Shown here in pieces: positions 7,499 through 15,102 of a stretch of DNA of 64,000 bases. Position numbers and translations under genes: made by a program. Under the pieces are notes generated by a model that made no database searches, was not told where the DNA came from, and worked only from the letters and a program-made list of their open reading frames with translations. The stretch is from positions 310,001-374,000 of the forward strand of contig AP024710.1 in assembly GCA_024363285.1 (NCBI GenBank), in the 5' to 3' direction. This stretch comes from Leptolinea sp. HRD-7. GTDB taxonomy: Bacteria > Chloroflexota > Anaerolineae > Anaerolineales > Anaerolineaceae. Numbering within the stretch: position 1 is the stretch's first letter; the number at the start of each line of letters is the position of its first letter.

Positions 7499-8416
7499 TT
7501 ATTTTTTTTTGAACTCAAATCCCAACCGCCGCAGGAAGTCTGGATCATCACGCCAGCCTTTGGCTACCTTCACGCGCAGTTCCAAGAAGATCGAGCGATC
7601 TCCCATCTTTTCCATTTCCATTCGGGCACTTGTCCCAATGCGTTTCAGCATCTCAGCCCCCTGCCCGATGACAATCCCCTTTTGCGAATCCCGCTCCACG
7701 AACAGAGTGGCCGCCACATAGGTCTTGCCATCTTCGCGTTCTTTGAACTCGTCAATTCGAACAGCCATGGCGTGAGGCACTTCTTCACGCAGGTGTTTTA
7801 ATGCCGACTCACGGATAAGGTCCGCGGCGATCTCGCGTTCATACAGGTCGGTGATCTCATCTTCCGCGTAATACGATGGATGAACCGGAAGCAGTTCAAT
7901 AATTGCCTTTTGTAAATCTTCAATACCTTCACTGCTGACAGCAGAAACCATCACCGGGCGGGCTTCCGGTAGTAATTTGTTATATTGTTCCATTATTGCC
8001 TGCCGGCTCTCTTTTTGTACACGATCGATCTTGTTCAGTATCAGAAGCTTCTTTTTTCGCCGGCCGGCATTTTTTACCAGATCACGTGCCTGCAGGTCAT
8101 CCGCGGAAGGGTCAGCAGACGCATCTACCATCCAGGCGACGACATCCACATCAGAGATCACCTCTTCAGCCGTCTGGTTCAGGGCTTCACCCAGTTTATG
8201 GTGCTGTAAATGGATGCCCGGCGCGTCAACAAAGATCATCTGAGCCTCAGGTAAGGTTAGAATACCCAATTGACGCCGACGCGTGGTCTGCGGTTTGGCG
8301 GAGACAGCGGCAATTTTTTGCCCCATCAGGGTGTTTACCAGTGTTGATTTTCCTACATTTGGCCGGCCGGCGAGAGCGATATATCCGGCTTTGTATTCTG
8401 GAGTTTGTTGGTTCAT
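7499..8416 (-). CDS. era: GTPase Era
   Basis: 305 residues, normal Era length. G1 is GRPNVGKST (about 17-25), followed by the Era-specific PQTTRRRQLGI switch, G3 DAPGI (about 64-68) and G4 NKID (about 127-130). The C-terminal third has the KH domain (VERDSQKGIVIGQGAEMLKRIG...FLELRVKVAKGWR). Era binds the 3' end of 16S rRNA and supports 30S subunit maturation. The ATG has no strong Shine-Dalgarno but no better start exists. Confidence 0.97.
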   Translation of the reverse strand: MNQQTPEYKAGYIALAGRPNVGKSTLVNTLMGQKIAAVSAKPQTTRRRQLGILTLPEAQMIFVDAPGIHLQHHKLGEALNQTAEEVISDVDVVAWMVDASADPSADDLQARDLVKNAGRRKKKLLILNKIDRVQKESRQAIMEQYNKLLPEARPVMVSAVSSEGIEDLQKAIIELLPVHPSYYAEDEITDLYEREIAADLIRESALKHLREEVPHAMAVRIDEFKEREDGKTYVAATLFVERDSQKGIVIGQGAEMLKRIGTSARMEMEKMGDRSIFLELRVKVAKGWRDDPDFLRRLGFEFKKK

Positions 8417-8560
8417 TTTATCTTTATGAATCTTTCATTTTAAATTTATGAAATTGTTAGACCGGCGTAGGTTAATCGTAGGGTAATCGTCAAGCTTCGC
8501 CTGATCGGGTTGGATATATTAATACCAAAGGGCGACTTCTCTTCTTCTTCTCCTCCTTAT

Positions 8561-8593
8561 GTACGTGCCGGGGTCGGCGTCCCCGGCACGTAC
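8561..8593. repeat. Strong intergenic palindrome
   Basis: A perfect 13-bp inverted repeat (GTACGTGCCGGGG / CCCCGGCACGTAC) with a 7-nt loop lies between era and the phosphoribosyltransferase gene. There is no T-run on either side, so it is not a standard terminator. It is GC-rich unlike its pyrimidine-rich surroundings and looks like a dispersed palindromic element. Confidence 0.7.
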
Positions 8594-8689
8594 CGATTCT
8601 ATCACTCGTTACTGCCCATCCAATGCCGATTATGATACACTTTGAACGCTTTTTGGGTGTTTGAGAACATTTTTTGCTGGAGGATATCC

Positions 8690-9244
8690 ATGACAGACAA
8701 GCGTCCGGTTTTTCCTATTGACATTGCCGGTGTACACCGCGACCTCCCACTTTTTGAGGTCAAACCCGGTTTACGCATTGCCATTCTGAACATTCTGGGT
8801 GATACAGAACTTGTGCAAGCCTGCGCCAGAGAACTGGCTCAAAAACTGTCCAACACTGATTTTGACATTCTGGTTACGGCTGAATCGAAAAGCATTCCCC
8901 TCGCTTATTCACTTTCAATTGAGACAGGTAAAACATATGTAGTATTGCGCAAGAGTTATAAACCCTACATGGGCAAAGCTCTTTCGGCTGAAACCCTGTC
9001 CATCACCACCGGCCAGCCGCAGACCCTTTACCTGGATGAAAAAGACCTGCACTTGCTGGAAGGTAAATCAGTTGTACTGGTTGACGATGTGATCAGCACC
9101 GGCTCAACACTTCAGGGAATGCGCCTGTTGATGGACAAAGCAAACGCGAAGGTCAAGGCAGAAGCTGCTATTCTCACCGAAGGCGAACGCGCCAAATGGA
9201 ACCAGATCGTATCACTCGGTCACCTGCCGGTTTTCACGGACTGA
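8690..9244 (+). CDS. Phosphoribosyltransferase, adenine phosphoribosyltransferase-like
   Basis: 184 residues from the ATG at 8690, chosen because GGAGG lies 6 nt upstream; a longer frame upstream lacks a ribosome site. The PRPP-binding motif VVLVDDVISTGST is at about residues 125-137, and a flexible YKPYMGKAL loop is near 85. Layout and length match adenine/xanthine phosphoribosyltransferases, which salvage a purine base with PRPP to the mononucleotide. The hood residues that set base preference cannot be read with certainty. Confidence 0.8.
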   Translation: MTDKRPVFPIDIAGVHRDLPLFEVKPGLRIAILNILGDTELVQACARELAQKLSNTDFDILVTAESKSIPLAYSLSIETGKTYVVLRKSYKPYMGKALSAETLSITTGQPQTLYLDEKDLHLLEGKSVVLVDDVISTGSTLQGMRLLMDKANAKVKAEAAILTEGERAKWNQIVSLGHLPVFTD

Positions 9245-9276
9245 TTCCTCCCTCTCAATTAATAAATAAAGAACAA

Positions 9277-9318
9277 GATGCTTCTCTTTTGTCATGCTGA
9301 CTGAAGGGAAGCATCTCG
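9277..9318. repeat. Imperfect dispersed inverted repeat
   Basis: GATGCTTC (9277-9284) and GAAGCATC (9308-9315) flank GTCATGCTGACTGAAGG, a pattern like the widespread 'GTCATTCTGAGCGAAGCGAAGAATC' class of intergenic repeats. A further degenerate copy of the right arm is at about 9420-9432. No gene is seen in 9245-9447. Confidence 0.5.
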
Positions 9319-9447
9319 CGTAATTGTGCCGTTTCATTTCGGCCGTGTTGCAGATACTACGATTCGGGATTCTTCGCTATCGCTCGTGATAACAGGCAGT
9401 CCCCTCAGGCTACCCAGAGGAAAGCATCTCATCCGGTCCTTTTTTGA

Positions 9448-9729
9448 CTATTCCATTCTTGTTTCAGAAATTTCATTTGCTTCCGCGTAACGGTCAGCCA
9501 GTTTCTTTTTATGCGGATGATCCATCGCCTTCAGTGCCCGTTCACGTTTGAGGGCTGCCGAAACACTTTCCACTTCTTCAATATATATCAGTTTGACCGG
9601 CCGGCGCATGCTGGTATACCGCGCGCCTCGGCCGGCATTGTGAGTCTTTTCACGCCGCGCGGGATCCGTGCTCCAGCCGGTGTAATACGTGCCATCCGCG
9701 CATTCCACGATATAACAAAAATACGCCAT
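9448..9729 (-). CDS. GIY-YIG nuclease-family protein (UPF0213 type)
   Basis: 93 residues. Begins CYIVECADGTYYTGWSTD, the GIY-YIG beta-strand pair with the second tyrosine in YTGWS, then R26-region RREKTHNAG and a glutamate in ALKRERALK. Length and layout match the small YhbQ-like single-domain subfamily, thought to act on DNA but poorly characterised. Last gene of a minus-strand run with the TyrA-like and M50 genes; spacing to the TyrA-like stop is 9 nt. Confidence 0.88.
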   Translation of the reverse strand: MAYFCYIVECADGTYYTGWSTDPARREKTHNAGRGARYTSMRRPVKLIYIEEVESVSAALKRERALKAMDHPHKKKLADRYAEANEISETRME

Positions 9730-9738
9730 ACAGGCAGA

Positions 9739-10704
9739 TCACGCCTTCTTTTTGGGTAGATTCATTCCAAACATCTTTTTCCAAAGGCTGACTTTTTCTT
9801 TAACGTCGCGCATCTGGTCTGACGACCAATCTCCACTCGTCCGCCGATGAGACCATTTCTGTAAAGTCTCGAGAAATGTGTCGTGGTCTTTCTCAAGCTT
9901 GTTCGCGTCACCCGCACGCAGTTCATCCTGGAAATCTTCGATAGCAGTTTTCAGCAGATCAAGCTGCTGGATCAGGTTTTCTTTGTGAGCCAGTAACTCC
10001 CCGGCTGTCATTTTACCGGTAGGGAAATCGCCTGTGGATTGATAGACTTTCCAGAAAGCAGGCCCGGTTAACTTTTGGGCTTCTTTCCATCCCGCTCGTC
10101 CCAGCGCGTTTCGCAGGTAGATCAAATGAAGGGTACGTGGAAGTAGATCAACCTGAGTTAGCAGTCCATCAGCTTCCAACGGGTCAGCAAACATAACTGA
10201 CGCGCCCATGAAAGCGGCAAATTCTTCGACCTGCAAAATAGAACTTTCATCAGTTCCAGAGGGAGACGAGATGATCACCACACCATCTTTAAAAAGATCG
10301 GCATTGTCGTCGGATGATTCGAAGAAACTTCCGCTGATCGCGGGAGACGCATTGACCAAACCACACTTCTCCGGGAATCCGTTCTTTGCCCAATCGCAAA
10401 CCACCTGGTGAACCGGCGCTGTGTTGACGAGTAACGCGCCTTCCTTCAGGCTTCGAGTACATTCCTCCAACCAGTCAACTGTCACACCGGCCGGAAGGTT
10501 GAGAATCACAACGTCTGCTTTTTCGATAGCCGCATGCAGATTGGCATTGGATCTATCGATCGCGCCTTTTTTTTGCGCTTCTTCCACCCATGAGGTTTCC
10601 AGGTCAAAGCCAGTGATTTCCACAGGGTCTTTTGATCTCTTTAACGCCAGCCCAATAGAACGACCGATGCGATCAAGTCCGACTATCGTTATGGAAGTTT
10701 TCAT
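9739..10704 (-). CDS. tyrA: Prephenate/arogenate dehydrogenase-like protein
   Basis: 321 residues. N-terminal Rossmann domain with TIVGLDRIGRSIGLALK (residues 6-22) and FDLE acidic end of the second strand, then VVILNLPAG, and an all-helical C-terminal domain (about 170-300) with QVDLLPRTLHLIYLR. This is the architecture of TyrA enzymes, which convert prephenate or arogenate to the tyrosine precursor with NAD(P). The start overlaps the stop of the upstream M50 gene by one base (TAATG), so translation is coupled. Some residues diverge from classical TyrA (ASPAISGS instead of HPMAG), so a changed substrate is possible. Confidence 0.72.
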   Translation of the reverse strand: MKTSITIVGLDRIGRSIGLALKRSKDPVEITGFDLETSWVEEAQKKGAIDRSNANLHAAIEKADVVILNLPAGVTVDWLEECTRSLKEGALLVNTAPVHQVVCDWAKNGFPEKCGLVNASPAISGSFFESSDDNADLFKDGVVIISSPSGTDESSILQVEEFAAFMGASVMFADPLEADGLLTQVDLLPRTLHLIYLRNALGRAGWKEAQKLTGPAFWKVYQSTGDFPTGKMTAGELLAHKENLIQQLDLLKTAIEDFQDELRAGDANKLEKDHDTFLETLQKWSHRRTSGDWSSDQMRDVKEKVSLWKKMFGMNLPKKKA

Positions 10705-11351
10705 TAGCCCAATCCTGTAAACAGTTTAAATAATCCATTGACAGCCGGCGACATGATCCAACTGACAATGTCAATACCCAAGTAGGGAAGCGCAAATATG
10801 AGAATAAGGAGAATGGCCGGGCTGTATGGACGTATCCGGTCGTACATTGCCTGCGCCGATGGCGGCAAAAAGAAATCCAACACCTTCTCGCCATCCAGCG
10901 GTGCTACCGGTATCAAATTAAAGACCATCAAGGCAATATTGATCCAGATGAACTCTACCCAGAAAATGGCCAAAGGACGGAGTCCGCTGGCCTGCAAACC
11001 TGTGAGGGTTGCCAGCCCGAACTTTAGTGGAAGGGCAGCCAGAAATGCCATCAACAGATTTGAAAGCGGCCCTGCCAACGATACCCACATTATGGCAGAC
11101 CTGGAACGTTGTTTCAACCAATAAGGGTTGACAGGAACCGGTTTTGCCCAGCCAAAACCGGCGATCACCAGCATGAGTGAACCTATCACATCGAGATGAA
11201 CAAGGGGATTCAGCGTAAGCCGGCCGTTCACGCGTGGAGTATCGTCTCCATACGCATTGGCTATAAATGCATGTGAAAATTCGTGAATGGTGAAAGCGAT
11301 CACCAGAATGATCGCTCGAGAGATAAGGGTTAAAGGATCTAAATTTAGCAT
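10704..11351 (-). CDS. Site-2 protease family membrane metalloprotease (M50)
   Basis: 215 residues, about five membrane helices. The zinc motif HEFSH is at about 23-27 in the first helix pair, followed by the family's GDDTPRVNGRLTLNPLVHLD segment; the third ligand motif NLIPVAPLDGEKVL lies near 145. This matches the short rhomboid-like/S2P group (M50B) without PDZ domain. Cleaves substrates inside the membrane; target unknown. It overlaps the TyrA-like start by one base and is transcribed divergently from the DUF951 gene. Confidence 0.9.
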   Translation of the reverse strand: MLNLDPLTLISRAIILVIAFTIHEFSHAFIANAYGDDTPRVNGRLTLNPLVHLDVIGSLMLVIAGFGWAKPVPVNPYWLKQRSRSAIMWVSLAGPLSNLLMAFLAALPLKFGLATLTGLQASGLRPLAIFWVEFIWINIALMVFNLIPVAPLDGEKVLDFFLPPSAQAMYDRIRPYSPAILLILIFALPYLGIDIVSWIMSPAVNGLFKLFTGLG

Positions 11352-11385
11352 ATACGGTTGAAAAATTATAACATGCAGGGTAGAG

Positions 11386-11391
11386 TATAAT
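11386..11391 (+). promoter_or_regulatory. -10 box for a possibly leaderless DUF951 transcript
   Basis: A perfect TATAAT lies 7 nt before the GTG start at 11399, so the expected transcription start coincides with the start codon. There is no Shine-Dalgarno sequence. No good -35 box is at the standard distance (a TTGAAA is 22 nt upstream of the -10). Confidence 0.45.
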
Positions 11392-11398
11392 TTTCTGC

Positions 11399-11608
11399 GT
11401 GCTACCTGAGATAAATCTGGAAGATGTTGTCCGGCTGCGAAAACAGCACCCCTGCGGAAGTTATGAATGGAAAATCATTCGGTTGGGTGCTGATATCGGT
11501 CTGGAATGTTGTACTTGCAAACACAAAATCATTCTTCCCCGCCGTGAACTGGCTCGGCGTTTGAAGAAGCTGTTACCGAAAGATGCTAATGCAAACCTTA
11601 CAACCTGA
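11399..11608 (+). CDS. DUF951 domain protein
   Basis: 69 residues with GTG start. Short basic protein with DVVRLRKQHPCGSYEWKI, then LECCTCKHKIILPR, the conserved cysteines and charged residues of DUF951. It is common next to housekeeping genes in Firmicutes and Chloroflexota; a nucleic-acid-binding role is guessed from its basic beta-rich nature. Its end overlaps the following glycosyltransferase start by 26 nt, suggesting cotranscription. Confidence 0.85.
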   Translation: MLPEINLEDVVRLRKQHPCGSYEWKIIRLGADIGLECCTCKHKIILPRRELARRLKKLLPKDANANLTT

Positions 11609-12734
11609 TCAACCTCATATTGTCTTTCTGTTTTCAGATACCGGCGGCGGACATCGAAGCGCGGCAGAAGCCATTATAGAGGCGCTTGAACTCCAATTCC
11701 CGGGGCAGACGACGTACGAAATGGTCGATCTGTTTCGAGAATACGCTCCACCACCGCTGAATAAGACCCCTGAGATCTACCCACCGCTATCCCGCATGCC
11801 GGCTGCCTGGGGTTTTGGCTACCGGCAAACAAATACCCCCCGTCGATCTCGCAATATCAACAATATCGCCTGGCCTTACATTCGCCGGTCGATCTATCGG
11901 TTGATGGAGGAGCATCCCTGTGACCTGATGGTCAGTGTGCATCCCCTGATGAATACCCCCGTGTTGCGTACATTCCGCGACCGGCGAATTCCCTTCATCA
12001 CGGTGGTGACCGATATGGTCTCTACCCACGCTTTCTGGTTTGACAACCGCGCCGATCTTATCATCGTTCCAACCGAAGGCGCGCGTCAAAATGGCATTCA
12101 ATTTGGAATTTCGCCAGAAAAGATACAGGTGATCGGTCTTCCTGTAGCAGACAAATTCTGCCATGAACAGGAAGCGCCCAATGATATCCGAAAGAAAATG
12201 GGCTGGCCTCTGGATAAACCCGTCATTCTGATGGTTGGCGGCGGTGAAGGCATGGGCCCGCTGGAGAAAACCGCGCATGCCATTAATGATGCCAACCTGG
12301 ATGTCGCCCTGGTGATCATAGCCGGCCGCAACCGCGAGTTAAAGAACCGCCTGGAAAACCACCTGTGGAATATTCCCGTATCGGTATATGGTTTCGTGCG
12401 CACCATGCCAGAGTTCATGCAAGCTTCTAACGTACTGGTGACAAAAGCCGGGCCGGGAACCATCAGTGAAGCCTGTATCTGCGGTCTGCCCATTATTCTT
12501 TACAGCAAGATGCCCGGGCAAGAAGATGGTAATGTAGACTTTGTGGTCAACGAGGGAGCCGGTGTCTGGGCTCCCGAACCTGAACATGTAGTATCCACAC
12601 TCCAATCATGGCTGGCCGCGCCCGAACTGCGCTGGCAGGCGGCAGCTAATTGCCGCCGTATCGCCCGTCCACAGGCCGCGCGGGATATTGCCGCGGCGCT
12701 GGCTGCCCGGGTGGGGATCACCCGGCCTGAATAG
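11583..12734 (+). CDS. MGDG synthase / MurG-like glycosyltransferase (GT28)
   Basis: 383 residues. N-terminal FLFSDTGGGHRSAAEAI (about 12-28) is the acceptor-side signature of the monogalactosyldiacylglycerol synthase family; VSVHPLMNTP near 118 and VVTDMVSTHAFWF near 140 follow. The C-terminal nucleotide-sugar domain has GGGEGMGP (about 220) and VTKAGPGTISEA (about 285). Probably adds a sugar to a diacylglycerol at the inner membrane face. It belongs to the DUF951-tsaE-tsaB-rimI run; 10 nt separate it from tsaE. Confidence 0.85.
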   Translation: MLMQTLQPDQPHIVFLFSDTGGGHRSAAEAIIEALELQFPGQTTYEMVDLFREYAPPPLNKTPEIYPPLSRMPAAWGFGYRQTNTPRRSRNINNIAWPYIRRSIYRLMEEHPCDLMVSVHPLMNTPVLRTFRDRRIPFITVVTDMVSTHAFWFDNRADLIIVPTEGARQNGIQFGISPEKIQVIGLPVADKFCHEQEAPNDIRKKMGWPLDKPVILMVGGGEGMGPLEKTAHAINDANLDVALVIIAGRNRELKNRLENHLWNIPVSVYGFVRTMPEFMQASNVLVTKAGPGTISEACICGLPIILYSKMPGQEDGNVDFVVNEGAGVWAPEPEHVVSTLQSWLAAPELRWQAAANCRRIARPQAARDIAAALAARVGITRPE

Positions 12735-12744
12735 GATTGTTCAC

Positions 12745-13239
12745 ATGCCAATCATGGATGAGCATAACTTTGAATTCTTCAGCCGCAGCCCCGAGCAGAC
12801 TCGCCGCCTTGGCAGTCGAATTGGTTCACTCCTCAAACCGGGTGACCTGATCTGTTTGAGCGGTGATCTTGGCGCCGGTAAGACCACATTCGTGCAGGGC
12901 ATCGCCCATGGGTGGGAATCGGTGGACACCGTCTCAAGCCCGACCTTTGTTATTGTCAACGAGTATCATCGGAAAACCGGCGAGACGTTGTTCCACATGG
13001 ATGCCTACCGTCTTGAGAGTTCTATGGAAGCGTTTGATCTCGATCTGGACCGTATGCTTGAACAGGGCGCGCTGCTGGTGGAATGGGCGGAACGGATAAA
13101 AGATGCCCTGCCGGACAATGCCCTGTGGATCAAGATGAACTGGATGGCGGACGAACAACGCGGTTTATGGTTCACAGCGACCGGCCCTCGCAGCCAGGCT
13201 CTGATGGATGAATTCAAGAAGAAAGTGGTGGGTGCCTGA
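12745..13239 (+). CDS. tsaE: tRNA threonylcarbamoyladenosine biosynthesis ATPase TsaE
   Basis: 164 residues from the ATG at 12745, picked for the AGGA 8 nt upstream and because it follows the previous stop. Walker A GDLGAGKTTF is near residue 37, SPTFVIVNEY near 63 is the family switch segment, and HMDAYRLES and LLVEWAERI are the usual later motifs. TsaE resets the TsaB-TsaD complex during t6A37 formation on ANN-decoding tRNAs. tsaB starts 2 nt after its stop. Confidence 0.95.
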   Translation: MPIMDEHNFEFFSRSPEQTRRLGSRIGSLLKPGDLICLSGDLGAGKTTFVQGIAHGWESVDTVSSPTFVIVNEYHRKTGETLFHMDAYRLESSMEAFDLDLDRMLEQGALLVEWAERIKDALPDNALWIKMNWMADEQRGLWFTATGPRSQALMDEFKKKVVGA

Positions 13240-13240
13240 T

Positions 13241-13909
13241 ATGCTGCTGGCTGTGGATACCTCTACCCAGACACTGGGTATCGCTCTGTATGATGAAGAT
13301 CGTGTACTGGCGGAAAGCATCTGGATAAGCCGCGCCCGTCATACGGTTGAGCTCGCTCCTGCCGTTGACCGTTTACTCAAACAAAATGGACTGACGGCCG
13401 CCAACCTGACCGGGCTCGCCGTGGCTACCGGCCCCGGCAGCTTTACCAGTCTGCGCGTGGGACTGGCCTTCATTAAAGGAATATCCCTGGCGCTGAAGAT
13501 ACCTGTGGCTGGCATACCATCTCTTGATCCACTGGCAGCGGCCATGCCTCCTTCTGACCTGCCGCTGGCGGCCGTCTTACCGGCGGGGCGCACCCGGCTG
13601 GCTGTCTGCTGGTATACCTATGGTGATAAAGGCTGGCAGTTCACCGGCACCATGAAAGTTCAAACCGCGCAGGAACTATCCGATGAGATACACACACCTT
13701 CCATTATTATTGGCGAGTTGACGGCGGAAGAACGCCAGATTCTCTCACGAAAATGGAAGAACAGCCAGGTGGGGACAGCGGTTCAGGGCTCCCGCCGACC
13801 GGCCATGTTGGCCGAGCTGGGCTGGAAGAAACTGGCGGCCGGTATGGCTGACGACCCGGTGACTCTGGCTCCCGTTTACCTGCACATGAATGAGGTCATT
13901 CCGTCGTGA
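13241..13909 (+). CDS. tsaB: tRNA threonylcarbamoyladenosine biosynthesis protein TsaB
   Basis: 222 residues. Begins MLLAVDTSTQTLGIALY, the ASKHA-type first phosphate motif, followed by HTVELAPAVDRLL and AVATGPGSFTSLRVGLAFIKG, which is diagnostic of TsaB/YeaZ. It is the scaffold partner of TsaD (not in this window) for t6A synthesis. The C-terminal half is less conserved, as is usual. Its stop overlaps the rimI GTG start by 4 nt. Confidence 0.95.
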   Translation: MLLAVDTSTQTLGIALYDEDRVLAESIWISRARHTVELAPAVDRLLKQNGLTAANLTGLAVATGPGSFTSLRVGLAFIKGISLALKIPVAGIPSLDPLAAAMPPSDLPLAAVLPAGRTRLAVCWYTYGDKGWQFTGTMKVQTAQELSDEIHTPSIIIGELTAEERQILSRKWKNSQVGTAVQGSRRPAMLAELGWKKLAAGMADDPVTLAPVYLHMNEVIPS

Positions 13910-14463
13910 ACCCCGTGCCGGATTTCTTTCTTGTGCGTCCCATGACGCTGGATGATCTGCCGCAGGTATATCGGATCGAACTCGATTCGTTTACCCTGCC
14001 CTGGCCCTTCAATTCATACGTCTATGAGTTGACAAAAAGCCGGGTTTCGCGCTGCTATGTGGCCGCAACCAATGACGACAAAGACCGCAAGAAAATTCTG
14101 GGTATGATCGTGATCTACCTGATCGAAGATGAAGCTCACGTGGCCACATTTGCCGTTCATCCAGAATACCGGAGGAACGGTGTAGGCTGGCGGTTGTTGT
14201 TGCACGCCCTGAAGGATACCAGCCAGGAAGGCGCTACTCATGCTTTTCTGGAAGTCCGCGCGGGGAATGAATCTGCGATAAAATTGTACGAGAAATTCGG
14301 GTTTACTCGGGTGGGGGTGCGTAAGAATTACTATTCCGACAACCACGAAGACGCCATTTTAATGAACCTGGACAACATGACCAAAAGTCATCTGGCTTAC
14401 GTTGAATCGCTCTGCTCAGCCCCCAAAAATAACACTTCTTCCGGAGGCAGTCTTGATTCCTGA
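13906..14463 (+). CDS. rimI: Ribosomal protein S18-alanine N-acetyltransferase (GNAT)
   Basis: 185 residues from a GTG in a GTGA overlap with tsaB. GNAT core with FAVHPEYRRNGVGWRLLLHAL (acetyl-CoA motif A, about 84-104), FLEVRAGNESAIKLYEKFGF and VGVRKNYYSDNHEDAILM, the last typical of RimI. The tsaE-tsaB-rimI order is a well-known conserved cluster. A C-terminal extension of about 30 residues overlaps the next gene's start. Confidence 0.92.
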   Translation: MNPVPDFFLVRPMTLDDLPQVYRIELDSFTLPWPFNSYVYELTKSRVSRCYVAATNDDKDRKKILGMIVIYLIEDEAHVATFAVHPEYRRNGVGWRLLLHALKDTSQEGATHAFLEVRAGNESAIKLYEKFGFTRVGVRKNYYSDNHEDAILMNLDNMTKSHLAYVESLCSAPKNNTSSGGSLDS

Positions 14464-15091
14464 AGACACCCTGGCTCAACTCGCTCACAAAATTGCCGCG
14501 TGCCAGCTTTGCACCCTGTATGCTACGCGTAAGTTCGCGGTGCCGGGTGAAGGCCCGGCAGACGCGCAGGTAATGCTGATCGGCGAAGGCCCCGGATTTT
14601 ACGAAAACGAACAGGGCAAACCGTTTGTTGGCGCGGCCGGGAATTTTTTAAATGAATTACTGGCCAAAGCCGGACTGAACCGTGACGAGGTCTTTATAAC
14701 CAACGTGGTCAAATGCCGTCCGCCCGATAACCGTGACCCGCTGCCGGAAGAACTGGCCTCATGCCGTGACTACCTGGAAAACCAGATCGCCGCCATCAAC
14801 CCGAAACTTATCATTACTCTGGGGCGCTTCTCTTTAGCCGTGTTCTTCCCTATGGCGCGTATTGGCGCCGTTCACGGGCAGATCAAAAAGGTGAATAACC
14901 GGCTGGTGGTTCCCATGTACCATCCGGCTGCCGCTTTACATCAACCTGCGTTAAAATCAACGGTCGAGCGCGATTTCGCTCATCTGTCTGATACCATCAA
15001 ACAAAACATTGCCGCCCGACCGGCACAACCACACAAACCGGCTGAACCGGAAGATCCGGCCGAATCCGCGACACAATTAAGTCTTTTCTGA
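14453..15091 (+). CDS. Uracil-DNA glycosylase, family 4 (type IV, [4Fe-4S])
   Basis: 212 residues from a TTG at 14453, preferred because GGAGG lies 5 nt upstream. The C-x2-C pair CQLC is at about residues 17-20; GEGPGFYENEQGKPFVGAAG (about 45-64) is the active-site motif, TNVVKCRPPDNRDP holds a third cysteine, and MYHPAA near 163 is the leucine-loop motif. Removes uracil from DNA at the start of base excision repair. It overlaps rimI by 11 nt. The C-terminal tail is Pro/Glu-rich. Confidence 0.92.
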   Translation: MIPEDTLAQLAHKIAACQLCTLYATRKFAVPGEGPADAQVMLIGEGPGFYENEQGKPFVGAAGNFLNELLAKAGLNRDEVFITNVVKCRPPDNRDPLPEELASCRDYLENQIAAINPKLIITLGRFSLAVFFPMARIGAVHGQIKKVNNRLVVPMYHPAAALHQPALKSTVERDFAHLSDTIKQNIAARPAQPHKPAEPEDPAESATQLSLF

Positions 15092-15102
15092 TAGGACGTA
15101 AA

